From an uncultured Sutterella sp. (lineage in GTDB: Bacteria; Pseudomonadota; Gammaproteobacteria; Burkholderiales; Burkholderiaceae_F), in assembly GCA_900552195.1 (NCBI GenBank), contig URYO01000072.1:1-6634 (forward strand): 6,634 bases of DNA, written 5' to 3'. Both the position numbers and the translations under genes were made by a program. The notes under the pieces are model-generated. The model was given only the letters and a program-made list of their open reading frames with translations, made no database searches and was not told the DNA's origin. Shown here in pieces: positions 1-5,801 of the stretch (position 1 is the first letter of the stretch; the number at the start of each line of letters is the position of its first letter).

Positions 1-74
1 CTGGCTATGTGCTTGGCGCCACCGCCTGCATTTCGGGACTTCCACCCTATAGAGTTCGCTCATGCCGAGCGCAC
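1..74 (-). mobile_element. 5' end of a group II intron (partial, runs off left edge), probably bacterial class C
   Basis: Read on the minus strand from 74 downward, the sequence starts GTGCG, the usual 5' end of bacterial group II introns. It then forms a 5-bp hairpin CGCTC/GAGCG (71-67 with 61-57) around a GGCAT loop. Next comes GGGTGGAAGTCCC (47-35), a close match to the GGGTGAAAGTCCC element that follows in domain I of many such introns. The stretch at about 14-1 (AAGCACATAGCCAG) resembles the conserved region that continues domain I. The element begins 10 bases after the stem of a terminator, the target habit of class C introns. Only the first 74 bases are present, so the reverse transcriptase, domains V and VI and the 3' end cannot be seen. 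Identity as a group II intron is fairly secure; the class is inferred from position alone. None of the three plus-strand frames here resembles a known protein. Confidence 0.75.
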
Positions 75-79
75 CAACA

Positions 80-107
80 AAAAACCCGCTGCTAGCAGCG
101 GGTTTTT
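80..107 (-). terminator. Rho-independent terminator of the WYL regulator gene, usable in both directions
   Basis: This is a perfect 28-base palindrome. A 7-bp GC-rich stem, CCCGCTG/CAGCGGG (85-91 with 96-102), closes on a CTAG loop and is flanked by A and T runs on both sides. On the minus strand it starts 10 bases after the TAG stop of the WYL gene, and the stem is followed by six T residues (84-79). Its symmetry means it would also stop plus-strand transcription arriving from the left. The group II intron start lies directly beyond its T run. Confidence 0.9.
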
Positions 108-112
108 GTTGT

Positions 113-1090
113 CTATTGGATCGGCGTTTTCTTTACCGAAATAATGCCGGCCTTCTCTCGCCAGGCTTCGATCCATCCGGTGAGCAAAACTGTATCGGCA
201 ACTTCTACTGTTAATTTAAACGTGCCGTCTCTTCTCTCTTCCAGCTTCTGCATCCGATTAAACGGTGTTTCTCTGAGAATCAAAGCTGTCTGACGGTTTT
301 TAAATACCATCTCCAGCAATACCTTTTGTGCATTGCCGTAATTAAACGGACTTCTGTCAACGTACTGCTGCAGATCAAATCCCTTCGGCTCTTCAGCTAT
401 GAAAGAGGTCAGTTCAACTTTCTTTATGCGATGTAGTGCAAGGTTTCTGATCTGTGTCGTGTCTTCATAACAGCAGACTAAATACAACCTGACATCCTGC
501 TGAACCAGTCCCAGCGGAGACACCCGCAGCTGCACCTCTTCTTCGTTCTCACTTTTGAAATAAACGATATCGAGTTTGACTTGTTTAAATAAGCCCTCGG
601 AAACCTTATTAAATATCGAAGGACGGATCATCGGCGGGCAAAGCGGCAGACTTCCGCTCACGAAGCGAACCTTGCTGAGCCAACGTTTTTCGGGTGACGA
701 TCCCGAAGCCGTATGCATATAGTTCTCCGCCGCATCAAAAAGATAGGACAGCGAATTTGTGAGGTCCGGCGGCATCTGATAGCGCAAGTGCTCTCGAGCA
801 AGCAAAAGCAGGAGCGCGCCGTCAGCACCAAGCCCTACGCGATCCAAGTCATTGGAATTTAATAGACGCCGATAGCCGAAAGGTTTGGACTTATCGTCGC
901 ACTGTACGCCCATATCGCTTTCAGACAGAGCCTTCAAGTAGCGCTGAAGTGTTCTGCGGCTCAATTCGTAACCTGCCGCCGTGAGCTGCTGGTGCAGATC
1001 CGTCGTGGAAATTTTTCGGTTCAGAGGGATTCTCTTCAGAACCTCCAGGAGCATCTTTGCTTCCTGAAGCGATGAAGTGTCTCGAGCCAT
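113..1090 (-). CDS. WYL-domain transcriptional regulator with N-terminal HTH
   Basis: A 325-residue predicted cytoplasmic DNA-binding regulator of the HTH-WYL-WCX type. Residues about 11-56 form a winged-helix-like HTH, with SRRTLQRYLKAL (44-55) as the likely recognition helix. Residues about 160-235 form the WYL domain: LYL (202-204) stands for the name-giving tripeptide, followed by the conserved RNLALHRIKKVEL (215-227). Residues about 255-320 match the WCX C-terminal extension. WYL domains are thought to sense small ligands or nucleic acid, and the family includes YafY-like, PafBC-like and defence-associated regulators; which signal this one reads cannot be told. Length is normal for the family. 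The ATG is preceded on the minus strand by GGGAG (1104-1100), 9 bases upstream. The start sits only 14 bases past the T run of the ppk1 terminator, so the gene needs either a promoter inside the end of ppk1 or readthrough. The gene ends at its own terminator. Nothing here identifies its target genes. Confidence 0.9.
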   Translation of the reverse strand: MARDTSSLQEAKMLLEVLKRIPLNRKISTTDLHQQLTAAGYELSRRTLQRYLKALSESDMGVQCDDKSKPFGYRRLLNSNDLDRVGLGADGALLLLLAREHLRYQMPPDLTNSLSYLFDAAENYMHTASGSSPEKRWLSKVRFVSGSLPLCPPMIRPSIFNKVSEGLFKQVKLDIVYFKSENEEEVQLRVSPLGLVQQDVRLYLVCCYEDTTQIRNLALHRIKKVELTSFIAEEPKGFDLQQYVDRSPFNYGNAQKVLLEMVFKNRQTALILRETPFNRMQKLEERRDGTFKLTVEVADTVLLTGWIEAWREKAGIISVKKTPIQ

Positions 1091-1104
1091 GTCTCTCTAC
1101 TCCC

Positions 1105-1139
1105 AAAAAAGCTCCCGAGTATCGAACCGCGGGAGCTTT
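1105..1139 (-). terminator. Rho-independent terminator of ppk1
   Basis: On the minus strand, a 10-bp perfect stem AAAGCTCCCG/CGGGAGCTTT (1139-1130 with 1117-1108) has a 12-base loop and ends in a run of T (six Ts at 1110-1105, partly in the stem). It begins 20 bases after the TAA stop of ppk1. It ends 14 bases before the start codon of the downstream WYL gene. Confidence 0.9.
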
Positions 1140-1147
1140 GTGGTTAA
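1118..1147 (-). promoter_or_regulatory. Weak candidate promoter for the WYL regulator, overlapping the ppk1 terminator
   Basis: On the minus strand, TTAACC (1147-1142) and GATACT (1123-1118) are 18 bases apart. Each matches 4 of 6 consensus bases of the sigma-70 -35 and -10 boxes. A transcript from here would start within the right half of the ppk1 terminator, so the full hairpin could not form in it. This is the best candidate in a very short gap, but the match is weak and could be chance. Confidence 0.25.
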
Positions 1148-1159
1148 CGCATCAGAAGA

Positions 1160-3478
1160 TTATTTCTTCATGAGATTTAATTTCTTCGCAATCTCTTCCT
1201 GGCTGTCGTACACCGTCTCACCCTTCTTAGGCTGTAGCTTGGTGTAAGAACCGTCGGAGTTCATAACCCAGGCGTGAATGTTGTCCTTCAGCTGAGGAAT
1301 CACGATCTGATTCATGACGTTATTGCGCAGGTTTTCCTGCAGGAGCGGCGTCAGCACTTCGATACGACCGTTCAGGTTACGCGTCATCAAGTCGGCACTG
1401 CCGAAGTACATCTCTTCATCCCCGTTATTGTGGAAATAGTAGATGCGGGCATGCTCCAAGAGACGTCCGACAATCGAGCGAACCGTGATCGTATCGGAAA
1501 CGCCGGGCAAACCGGGACGCAGACTGCAGATACCGCGAACGATACATTCGATCTTCACACCGGCGCGGCTGGCTTCGTAAAGAACCTTGACCATTTCATA
1601 ATCAACCAACTGGTTGCACTTGATGATGATATGGCCGTTGCCGTGCTTCTTGTGCTGTTCGATTTCGCGGCGAATCAGCTTGGTAATGCCGGGGCGCAAG
1701 GTGTGCGGAGAAACCAGCAGCTTGCGATAGTGGTTGACTACGCCGTAGCCGGTCATCACATTAAACAGATCCTGGACGTCATCGTTGATATCCTTATTGG
1801 CCGTGAAGAGCCCTAAGTCGGTATAGATCTTGGCCGAAGCAGCGTTGTAGTTACCGGAACCGATGTGCGTGTAGCGCTCAAGTTTGCCTTTTTCTCGGCG
1901 AACAACGAAGCAGAGCTTGGCATGAATTTTGAGGCCGGCAAAACCGTACACAACGTTCACGCCGTTGCGTTCCATTTCTTCAGCCCAGTTAATGTTCTGC
2001 TCTTCGTCGAACCGAGCCTTCAGCTCAACGACGGCGGTCACCTGTTTGCCGCGGCGACGAGCTTCAAGAAGAGCCTTAGCAACAGGAGAATCGCTGCCGC
2101 AGCGGTAAAGCGTCTGCTTAATAGCGACAACGTTCGGATCCAAAGCTGCCTGCTTCAAGAATTCCAACACGCAGTTAAACGAGTCATACGGGTGGTAGAC
2201 AAGGATGTCGCGCTTGCGGATCTCGTCAAAGCAATTGCGGCCCTGTTCAAAAGCCTTCGGTGTCTTCGGATGATCGGACGGATACTTCAGAGACGGGCGG
2301 TCAATCTTCATCATGCGGCCGAATTCAGAGAAGGCCAGAGGAACACGACAGCGGTAGAACTGGTTCGGATGAAGATCTAAGTGTTCATACAGGAAGTCCT
2401 GCAGACGCTGCGGCATGCCCTTTTCAATCTCGACACGGACGATTGAACCGAAACGACGCTGTTCGACATAGTCACGAACGGCAGAGAGCAGATCGTCAGC
2501 TTCGTCTTCTTCGATCTCACCGTCCGTATTACGGGTAATACGGAAAAGACCCTGAGACTTAACCTTATATCCTGGGAAGAGCGTATTCAAACGGTTGCCG
2601 ATCAGATCTTCAGTCAGAACAATCACACCTTCAGTGGTGGCGTAGGACAGATCCGGTGTAACGGTGTTGTCTTTATTGGAAACGAACAGGAAACGAGGAA
2701 CGTTATTCGGGCACTTCAAACGAGCAAAACGATTCTTAACCGAAATACCGCTTTCAATTGCTTCGAGTTCCATCACGAAATTCAGGCTGGTGTTGGAGAT
2801 CATCGGGAACGGACGGCCCTTGTCCACCGCCTGAGGCGTCAGAACCGGGAAAATATCTTCGTCGAAATAGCGGTTCATTTCCTTCTTCTGTGCTGCGTTC
2901 AGCGCAGAGTACTTAGAGAAACGAATGCCTTTATTCTCGAGCTCGGGTTTGAGCGTATCAATCCAGAGGTTTTCAGCTTCTTCGAGAATCTCGGTAACTT
3001 TACGACGGATTTCGGAAAGCTGACGAGCGGGCGGCATCTTATCCGGACCGGTCGGTTCGGCTCCGCTTCTGGCCTGTCTCTGAACGTTCATCACGCGAAC
3101 CATGAAGAATTCGTCGAGATTGTTGTAGAAGATGGACAAGAAGAGAACACGGTTGAGCAGCGGGATCTCGGGATCCATTGCTGTTTCAAGAACCTTACGG
3201 TCGAACTCAATCCAACTGATGTCCCGGTTAATGTAAAGAGAAGGATCGTCTAAAGAAACTTCCTGCAGAGAAGGCTCTTTTGCAGCAGCAGGGGCAGCCG
3301 CTTTAGCAGCAGTACGGCGTACAGCCGGTCTGCGGATGGTCGGTGCCTTAACGGCGCGCGGTTTTGCCGGGGTTTTGGCAGCGGGCTTTGCTTCCGCCAC
3401 AGCGGCCGCCTTGGTCGGTTCAGCAGCGGCAGGTTTTGCAGTTGATGTTGCGTTCGTTGTCTTGTTGTCGTCAGCCAT
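1160..3478 (-). CDS. ppk1: Polyphosphate kinase 1 (PPK1) with a basic Ala-rich N-terminal tail
   Basis: Reversibly transfers the terminal phosphate of ATP to inorganic polyphosphate, a phosphate and energy store also used in stress responses. The protein has 772 residues; E. coli Ppk has about 688. The order is N-terminal domain (about 80-190), head domain (about 190-400), then two phospholipase-D-like C-terminal domains (about 405-580 and 585-760). The catalytic histidines are visible: H519 in GLKIHAKL, which carries the phosphate, and H676 in LLEHARIYYF. Predicted Mg/phosphate-binding arginines are R459 (KQTLYR) and R489 (ELKARFDE). All four sit exactly 84 residues after E. coli R375, R405, H435 and H592, so the core is intact and should be active. 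The excess is an N-terminal tail of about 75 residues, with 25 Ala in the first 70 and many Lys, Arg and Pro. The ATG has AGGAAC (3490-3485) 6 bases upstream, and no ATG downstream would keep the N-terminal domain. No ppx exopolyphosphatase gene is adjacent. Confidence 0.97.
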   Translation of the reverse strand: MADDNKTTNATSTAKPAAAEPTKAAAVAEAKPAAKTPAKPRAVKAPTIRRPAVRRTAAKAAAPAAAKEPSLQEVSLDDPSLYINRDISWIEFDRKVLETAMDPEIPLLNRVLFLSIFYNNLDEFFMVRVMNVQRQARSGAEPTGPDKMPPARQLSEIRRKVTEILEEAENLWIDTLKPELENKGIRFSKYSALNAAQKKEMNRYFDEDIFPVLTPQAVDKGRPFPMISNTSLNFVMELEAIESGISVKNRFARLKCPNNVPRFLFVSNKDNTVTPDLSYATTEGVIVLTEDLIGNRLNTLFPGYKVKSQGLFRITRNTDGEIEEDEADDLLSAVRDYVEQRRFGSIVRVEIEKGMPQRLQDFLYEHLDLHPNQFYRCRVPLAFSEFGRMMKIDRPSLKYPSDHPKTPKAFEQGRNCFDEIRKRDILVYHPYDSFNCVLEFLKQAALDPNVVAIKQTLYRCGSDSPVAKALLEARRRGKQVTAVVELKARFDEEQNINWAEEMERNGVNVVYGFAGLKIHAKLCFVVRREKGKLERYTHIGSGNYNAASAKIYTDLGLFTANKDINDDVQDLFNVMTGYGVVNHYRKLLVSPHTLRPGITKLIRREIEQHKKHGNGHIIIKCNQLVDYEMVKVLYEASRAGVKIECIVRGICSLRPGLPGVSDTITVRSIVGRLLEHARIYYFHNNGDEEMYFGSADLMTRNLNGRIEVLTPLLQENLRNNVMNQIVIPQLKDNIHAWVMNSDGSYTKLQPKKGETVYDSQEEIAKKLNLMKK

Positions 3479-3537
3479 GGAATCGTTCCTGATTATGTGA
3501 TTTTCTGTGAAGAACTTTTTGTTTCCTCAAATATTTA

Positions 3538-3566
3538 ATTTTGGTTTGGGGGTTAATTTTTGTCAA
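3538..3566 (-). promoter_or_regulatory. Predicted sigma-70 promoter of ppk1
   Basis: On the minus strand there is a perfect -35 box TTGACA (3566-3561), a 17-base spacer and a -10 box CAAAAT (3543-3538) matching 4 of 6 consensus bases. It lies in an AT-rich 112-base gap between the FUSC gene and ppk1 and would give a 5' leader of about 50 bases. I saw no clear PhoB box, so the phosphate control known for enterobacterial ppk is not supported here. Confidence 0.55.
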
Positions 3567-3590
3567 TTCTCGTTTCTTGGGATACGGAAT

Positions 3591-4604
3591 CTAAGTTCTC
3601 TTTTTCTGACACTTTTCCCACAAATAAAGTACCCCGAGTCCGAGAGCAACCCATCCGGCGCCCATCAGCGTATCCCATATTCGCCAAATCAGAATGGAAT
3701 AATCTCCGCCATAAGCACGCATTAACCAATCCAGCGTGAAAAGAATGTAGGTTGTGATAAAGAAAGTCATGCAGGTGTAGTTCCCGCCGACAAATACCGG
3801 AATGCCTGCAGAGGACGCCACGATCAGGGCGCCCAATACAAACTTGTCATCGATATGAGGAAAGATAAAGATAACTAAAAAGTAAGCGAGTAATGTTCCG
3901 AGAATTCTTTGAACCACACGTTTATATCCGGCGACCACATTGGAATTTAGCAAGTACAGCGCCGTGATTCCGACCCAGCCGGGCTCGGAAAAGTCCAGCA
4001 TGAAAGAAAAGCTCAATGCGCAGATCAGCGTGAGCGTTGCGATAACCGCATAGGCATAAGAGTTACGGTTGCCGCCTTCGACGAGTTTGAGCTGAGCCAT
4101 TGGTCGGAGCGACAGTTTCTCGTATCTCCAAACGAAGTGATCGAGCACGATGGCAGCCATCGCCAGGCTAAAACCGACGAAGTAGCCGACAAAAGCCATC
4201 AGATCCGGCGTGAAATCAAAGATGGAGATGAGAAGGAAAACTAAAACGTACTTTCCCCAAAGCCACCAGAATTTCTCAGCGAAGGGCATCAGACTCTGGC
4301 CAAAACAGACCAATGCGATGACCAGCCATTTGCCGTACTCCATATTTTTGAGCACAACGCCGAGGAGTGCGGCACACATTACGCCGACAAAAATTATGGC
4401 AACACCGCCCAAGCGCGAAATTAAGTCGCTTTCAGTATCGTTTAAGAGAGCCATAAAAGCCCCCAGCGCGGCAAAACCGCCTAATTGGGGGCTATGGAAA
4501 AGGCCGGACAACAGGAGCGCCGTCGAAATCGTGATCACAAATCTTAAAGTTGCAGTCACACGCGATTTCGTTCCGATCTCTGCTCGGAGTCCGGCGCCAA
4601 TCAT
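3591..4604 (-). CDS. FUSC-family integral membrane protein, putative aromatic acid exporter or related transporter
   Basis: A hydrophobic protein of 337 residues with about 11-12 predicted membrane segments in two halves, split near residues 155-182 by a short polar stretch. It resembles the FUSC (fusaric acid resistance, AaeB/YccS-like) membrane domain. The last helix region carries WRIWDTLMGAGW (residues 307-318), matching the R..DT..G pattern of the family, and the first half has the related NDTESDLISRLGG. It lacks the large cytoplasmic domain found in full AaeB or YccS proteins (650-700 residues), so it is a short, membrane-only version. The substrate is unknown; relatives export hydroxylated aromatic acids. 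A TTG at 4619 would add five residues, but ATG at 4604 has GGAGA six bases upstream and is preferred. The gene is 52 bases downstream of moaD, behind a hairpin. No terminator follows it, so its transcript may run into ppk1. Confidence 0.8.
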   Translation of the reverse strand: MIGAGLRAEIGTKSRVTATLRFVITISTALLLSGLFHSPQLGGFAALGAFMALLNDTESDLISRLGGVAIIFVGVMCAALLGVVLKNMEYGKWLVIALVCFGQSLMPFAEKFWWLWGKYVLVFLLISIFDFTPDLMAFVGYFVGFSLAMAAIVLDHFVWRYEKLSLRPMAQLKLVEGGNRNSYAYAVIATLTLICALSFSFMLDFSEPGWVGITALYLLNSNVVAGYKRVVQRILGTLLAYFLVIFIFPHIDDKFVLGALIVASSAGIPVFVGGNYTCMTFFITTYILFTLDWLMRAYGGDYSILIWRIWDTLMGAGWVALGLGVLYLWEKCQKKRT

Positions 4605-4610
4605 AAGAAA

Positions 4611-4615
4611 TCTCC
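4611..4615 (-). promoter_or_regulatory. Ribosome binding site that decides the FUSC start
   Basis: GGAGA on the minus strand lies six bases before the ATG at 4604. The upstream in-frame TTG at 4619 has no purine-rich site at a usable distance and overlaps the foot of the preceding hairpin. The shorter protein is therefore the better call. Confidence 0.75.
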
Positions 4616-4617
4616 GC

Positions 4618-4644
4618 AAAGAGGCTCACTCGAGAACCTCTTTG
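4618..4644 (-). terminator. Hairpin between moaD and the FUSC gene, possible weak terminator
   Basis: On the minus strand AAAGAGG (4644-4638) pairs with CCTCTTT (4624-4618). An inner CTC/GAG pairing closes a four-base loop, and two T residues are bulged. It lies 12 bases after the moaD stop. Only three T residues follow, all paired in the stem, before GCGGAGA, so termination would be leaky. It may lower FUSC expression relative to moeB-moaD or protect the upstream mRNA. Confidence 0.5.
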
Positions 4645-4656
4645 CTTAGTTAAGAT

Positions 4657-4914
4657 TTAACCTCCGGTGACCGGCGGGAAAAATGCCACTTCGTCGCCGT
4701 CTTTCAGAGGCGTCGATTCTTTAGCCATTTCCTGGTTCACGGCAAAACGCAGACGAGGCATTTCTTCAAAAGCTGCCTTAAGTGCTGCGTCGTTTTCCGA
4801 CAGGTAGTTAATCAGATCTTCAACGGTCTTCACATCTTCCGGAAGTTCAACCGTGTCTTCGCCTTTGAGGAGGCGTTCTTTTAAAGAAGCAAAATAAAGA
4901 ACCTTTACTTTCAT
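4657..4914 (-). CDS. moaD: Molybdopterin synthase small subunit MoaD (sulfur carrier protein)
   Basis: An 85-residue ubiquitin-fold sulfur carrier (E. coli MoaD: 81). Its C-terminal Gly-Gly is adenylated by MoeB and then thiocarboxylated, and the MoaD-MoaE complex uses this sulfur to turn precursor Z (cPMP) into molybdopterin in the cytoplasm. The sequence has the typical MKVKVLYFASLKE start, an LPEDVKTVEDLINYL segment, the FAVNQE core strand and the diagnostic end VAFFPPVTGG. ThiS, the thiamine homologue, is nearer 66 residues and lacks the FFPPVTGG form, so MoaD is the better call. The start is 3 bases after the moeB stop, with AAAGGA inside the last moeB codons, pointing to translational coupling. 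The partner gene moaE is not in the window. Confidence 0.93.
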   Translation of the reverse strand: MKVKVLYFASLKERLLKGEDTVELPEDVKTVEDLINYLSENDAALKAAFEEMPRLRFAVNQEMAKESTPLKDGDEVAFFPPVTGG

Positions 4915-4917
4915 CTC

Positions 4918-5667
4918 TTATTTTTCCTTTGCGCAGCAGGGACACTCGTCATCGCGTCTGTATTTCATCTGACGCCATGTCATTGTGCGGGCATCCACCA
5001 TTAACAGACGGCCCGTCAAGGGCTCGCCGAACTTTCCGATAATTTTAAGAGCCTCGGCCGCCTGCATACATCCAAGCATGCCCACTAGGGGTGCAAATAC
5101 GCCCTTGCTGGACGCCTTCTCATCCTTGCCTTCGTGATTAGGGAACAGACATGCATAACAGGCCGAATCAGGATCCCTGAAGTCGAAGACGGTAATTTGA
5201 CCGTCGAACGCGACCACGCCGGCCGTGACCAGCGGTTTTTTAAAACGTTGGCAGACGTCATTGAAAATATATCGAGAGTCGGTGTTGTCGGTACAATCCA
5301 AGGCCACATCGCATTCGGAAACAAGCTTCTCCAATTCTTCGAGGCTCGGCCTGTGATCTACCGGAACAATTTCAACCTCCGGGTTGATCGCTTGCAAAGC
5401 GACTTTTGCGCTTTCGGCTTTATTCAGACCTAAGCGCTCCATGTTGTGAATCACCTGACGCTGCAGATTCGTTAAATCTACGGTATCGGAATCCACAATC
5501 GTGATTTTCTTTACGCCGGAAGAAGCCAGGTACAGAGAAGCCGGCGAACCCAAGCCGCCGGCGCCGATGATTAGCACTCGGCCTTGAGCAATTCTCTTTT
5601 GGCCCTCGATTCCGACCTCTTTCAAGAATTCGTGACGGGAGTATCGGTTTTCTTGCACGTTGCTCAT
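4918..5667 (-). CDS. moeB: Molybdopterin-synthase adenylyltransferase, MoeB/HesA/ThiF family
   Basis: A 249-residue E1-like enzyme that uses ATP to adenylate the C-terminal glycine of MoaD. Visible elements are the nucleotide-binding loop GAGGLGS (35-41), the DSDTVDLTNLQRQ region (59-71), DCTDNTDSR with D130 at the Mg/ATP position, and two zinc-binding CxxC pairs, C170/C173 and C242/C245, which match E. coli C172/C175 and C244/C247. The length equals E. coli MoeB (249), and there is no C-terminal rhodanese domain, so sulfur must come from another protein. The segment KASSKGVFAP (184-193) aligns with E. coli TCVEAGVMAP, so the position of C187 is Ala185. The ThiF alternative is less likely because the gene is joined to moaD. 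The ATG at 5667 has AAAGG directly abutting it; GTG at 5658 (codon 4) would have AAAGGA eight bases upstream and may be the true start. Confidence 0.9.
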   Translation of the reverse strand: MSNVQENRYSRHEFLKEVGIEGQKRIAQGRVLIIGAGGLGSPASLYLASSGVKKITIVDSDTVDLTNLQRQVIHNMERLGLNKAESAKVALQAINPEVEIVPVDHRPSLEELEKLVSECDVALDCTDNTDSRYIFNDVCQRFKKPLVTAGVVAFDGQITVFDFRDPDSACYACLFPNHEGKDEKASSKGVFAPLVGMLGCMQAAEALKIIGKFGEPLTGRLLMVDARTMTWRQMKYRRDDECPCCAKEK

Positions 5668-5673
5668 CCTTTC
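5667..5673 (-). promoter_or_regulatory. Ribosome binding site of moeB, oddly placed
   Basis: GAAAGGA on the minus strand runs into the annotated ATG with no spacing. The same site is eight bases from GTG at 5658, a normal distance. Starting there would remove Met-Ser-Asn and leave Met-Gln-Glu-Asn-Arg-Tyr-Ser-Arg, still a full MoeB N-terminus. Confidence 0.5.
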
Positions 5674-5694
5674 AAAACAAAATTCGTTCTCAAG

Positions 5695-5700
5695 ATTCTA
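5695..5700 (-). promoter_or_regulatory. Candidate -10 box for the moeB-moaD operon
   Basis: TAGAAT on the minus strand matches 5 of 6 bases of the sigma-70 -10 consensus and lies 27 bases before the moeB ATG. No good -35 box is found 16-18 bases upstream; the nearest consensus-like one, TTGGCA, is 24 bases away. It sits inside a 6-bp inverted repeat, GTTCTC/GAGAAC (5686-5691 and 5708-5713). Confidence 0.3.
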
Positions 5701-5776
5701 CGTATCCGAGAACAAAGATAGTAATGCCAACTGCTCAAATTTATTCGTCGGCAGTAAATCAAAGGGTTGCAGGATC

Positions 5777-5782
5777 TATAAC
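5777..5782 (+). promoter_or_regulatory. Candidate -10 box for the EamA transporter gene
   Basis: TATAAC matches 5 of 6 bases of the -10 consensus in the 134-base gap between the divergent genes. The -35 position (GTAAAT at a 17-base spacing) is poor. The start of transcription would fall near 5789, leaving a leader of only about 13 bases that just includes the ribosome binding site. Confidence 0.3.
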
Positions 5783-5790
5783 CATAACGT

Positions 5791-5796
5791 GGGAGG
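5791..5796 (+). promoter_or_regulatory. Strong ribosome binding site for the EamA gene
   Basis: GGGAGG lies five bases before the ATG at 5802. It fixes the start of this reading frame, which is open to the window edge. Confidence 0.8.
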
Positions 5797-5801
5797 CGAA
5801 C

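Noticed and set aside
1..92. Plus-strand frames 1 and 3 are open at the left edge and could be the tail of a gene
   Set aside because: They run into the terminator, one stopping inside the hairpin loop, and their translations resemble no protein. The minus-strand intron reading explains the bases far better.
921..1106. A 61-codon minus-strand frame overlapping the start of the WYL gene
   Set aside because: It lies in another frame over the conserved HTH region and looks like no known protein.
1274..2538. Several plus-strand open frames of 92-180 codons opposite ppk1
   Set aside because: They are antisense shadows of a fully conserved PPK1. They have no ribosome sites I could see, and their translations have shadow-like composition.
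3479..3590. A PhoB box upstream of ppk1
   Set aside because: I looked for CTGTCAT-like direct repeats and found none convincing.
4210..4653. A 147-codon plus-strand frame opposite the FUSC gene
   Set aside because: It is antisense to a convincing membrane protein and has no family resemblance.
5085..5433. Open frames on both strands within moeB
   Set aside because: moeB is intact with all its zinc and ATP-binding residues, so these are frame shadows.
4657..5667. A ThiS-ThiF thiamine pair instead of MoaD-MoeB
   Set aside because: The carrier is 85 residues ending FFPPVTGG, and the enzyme lacks the ThiF cysteine. No thiamine genes adjoin.
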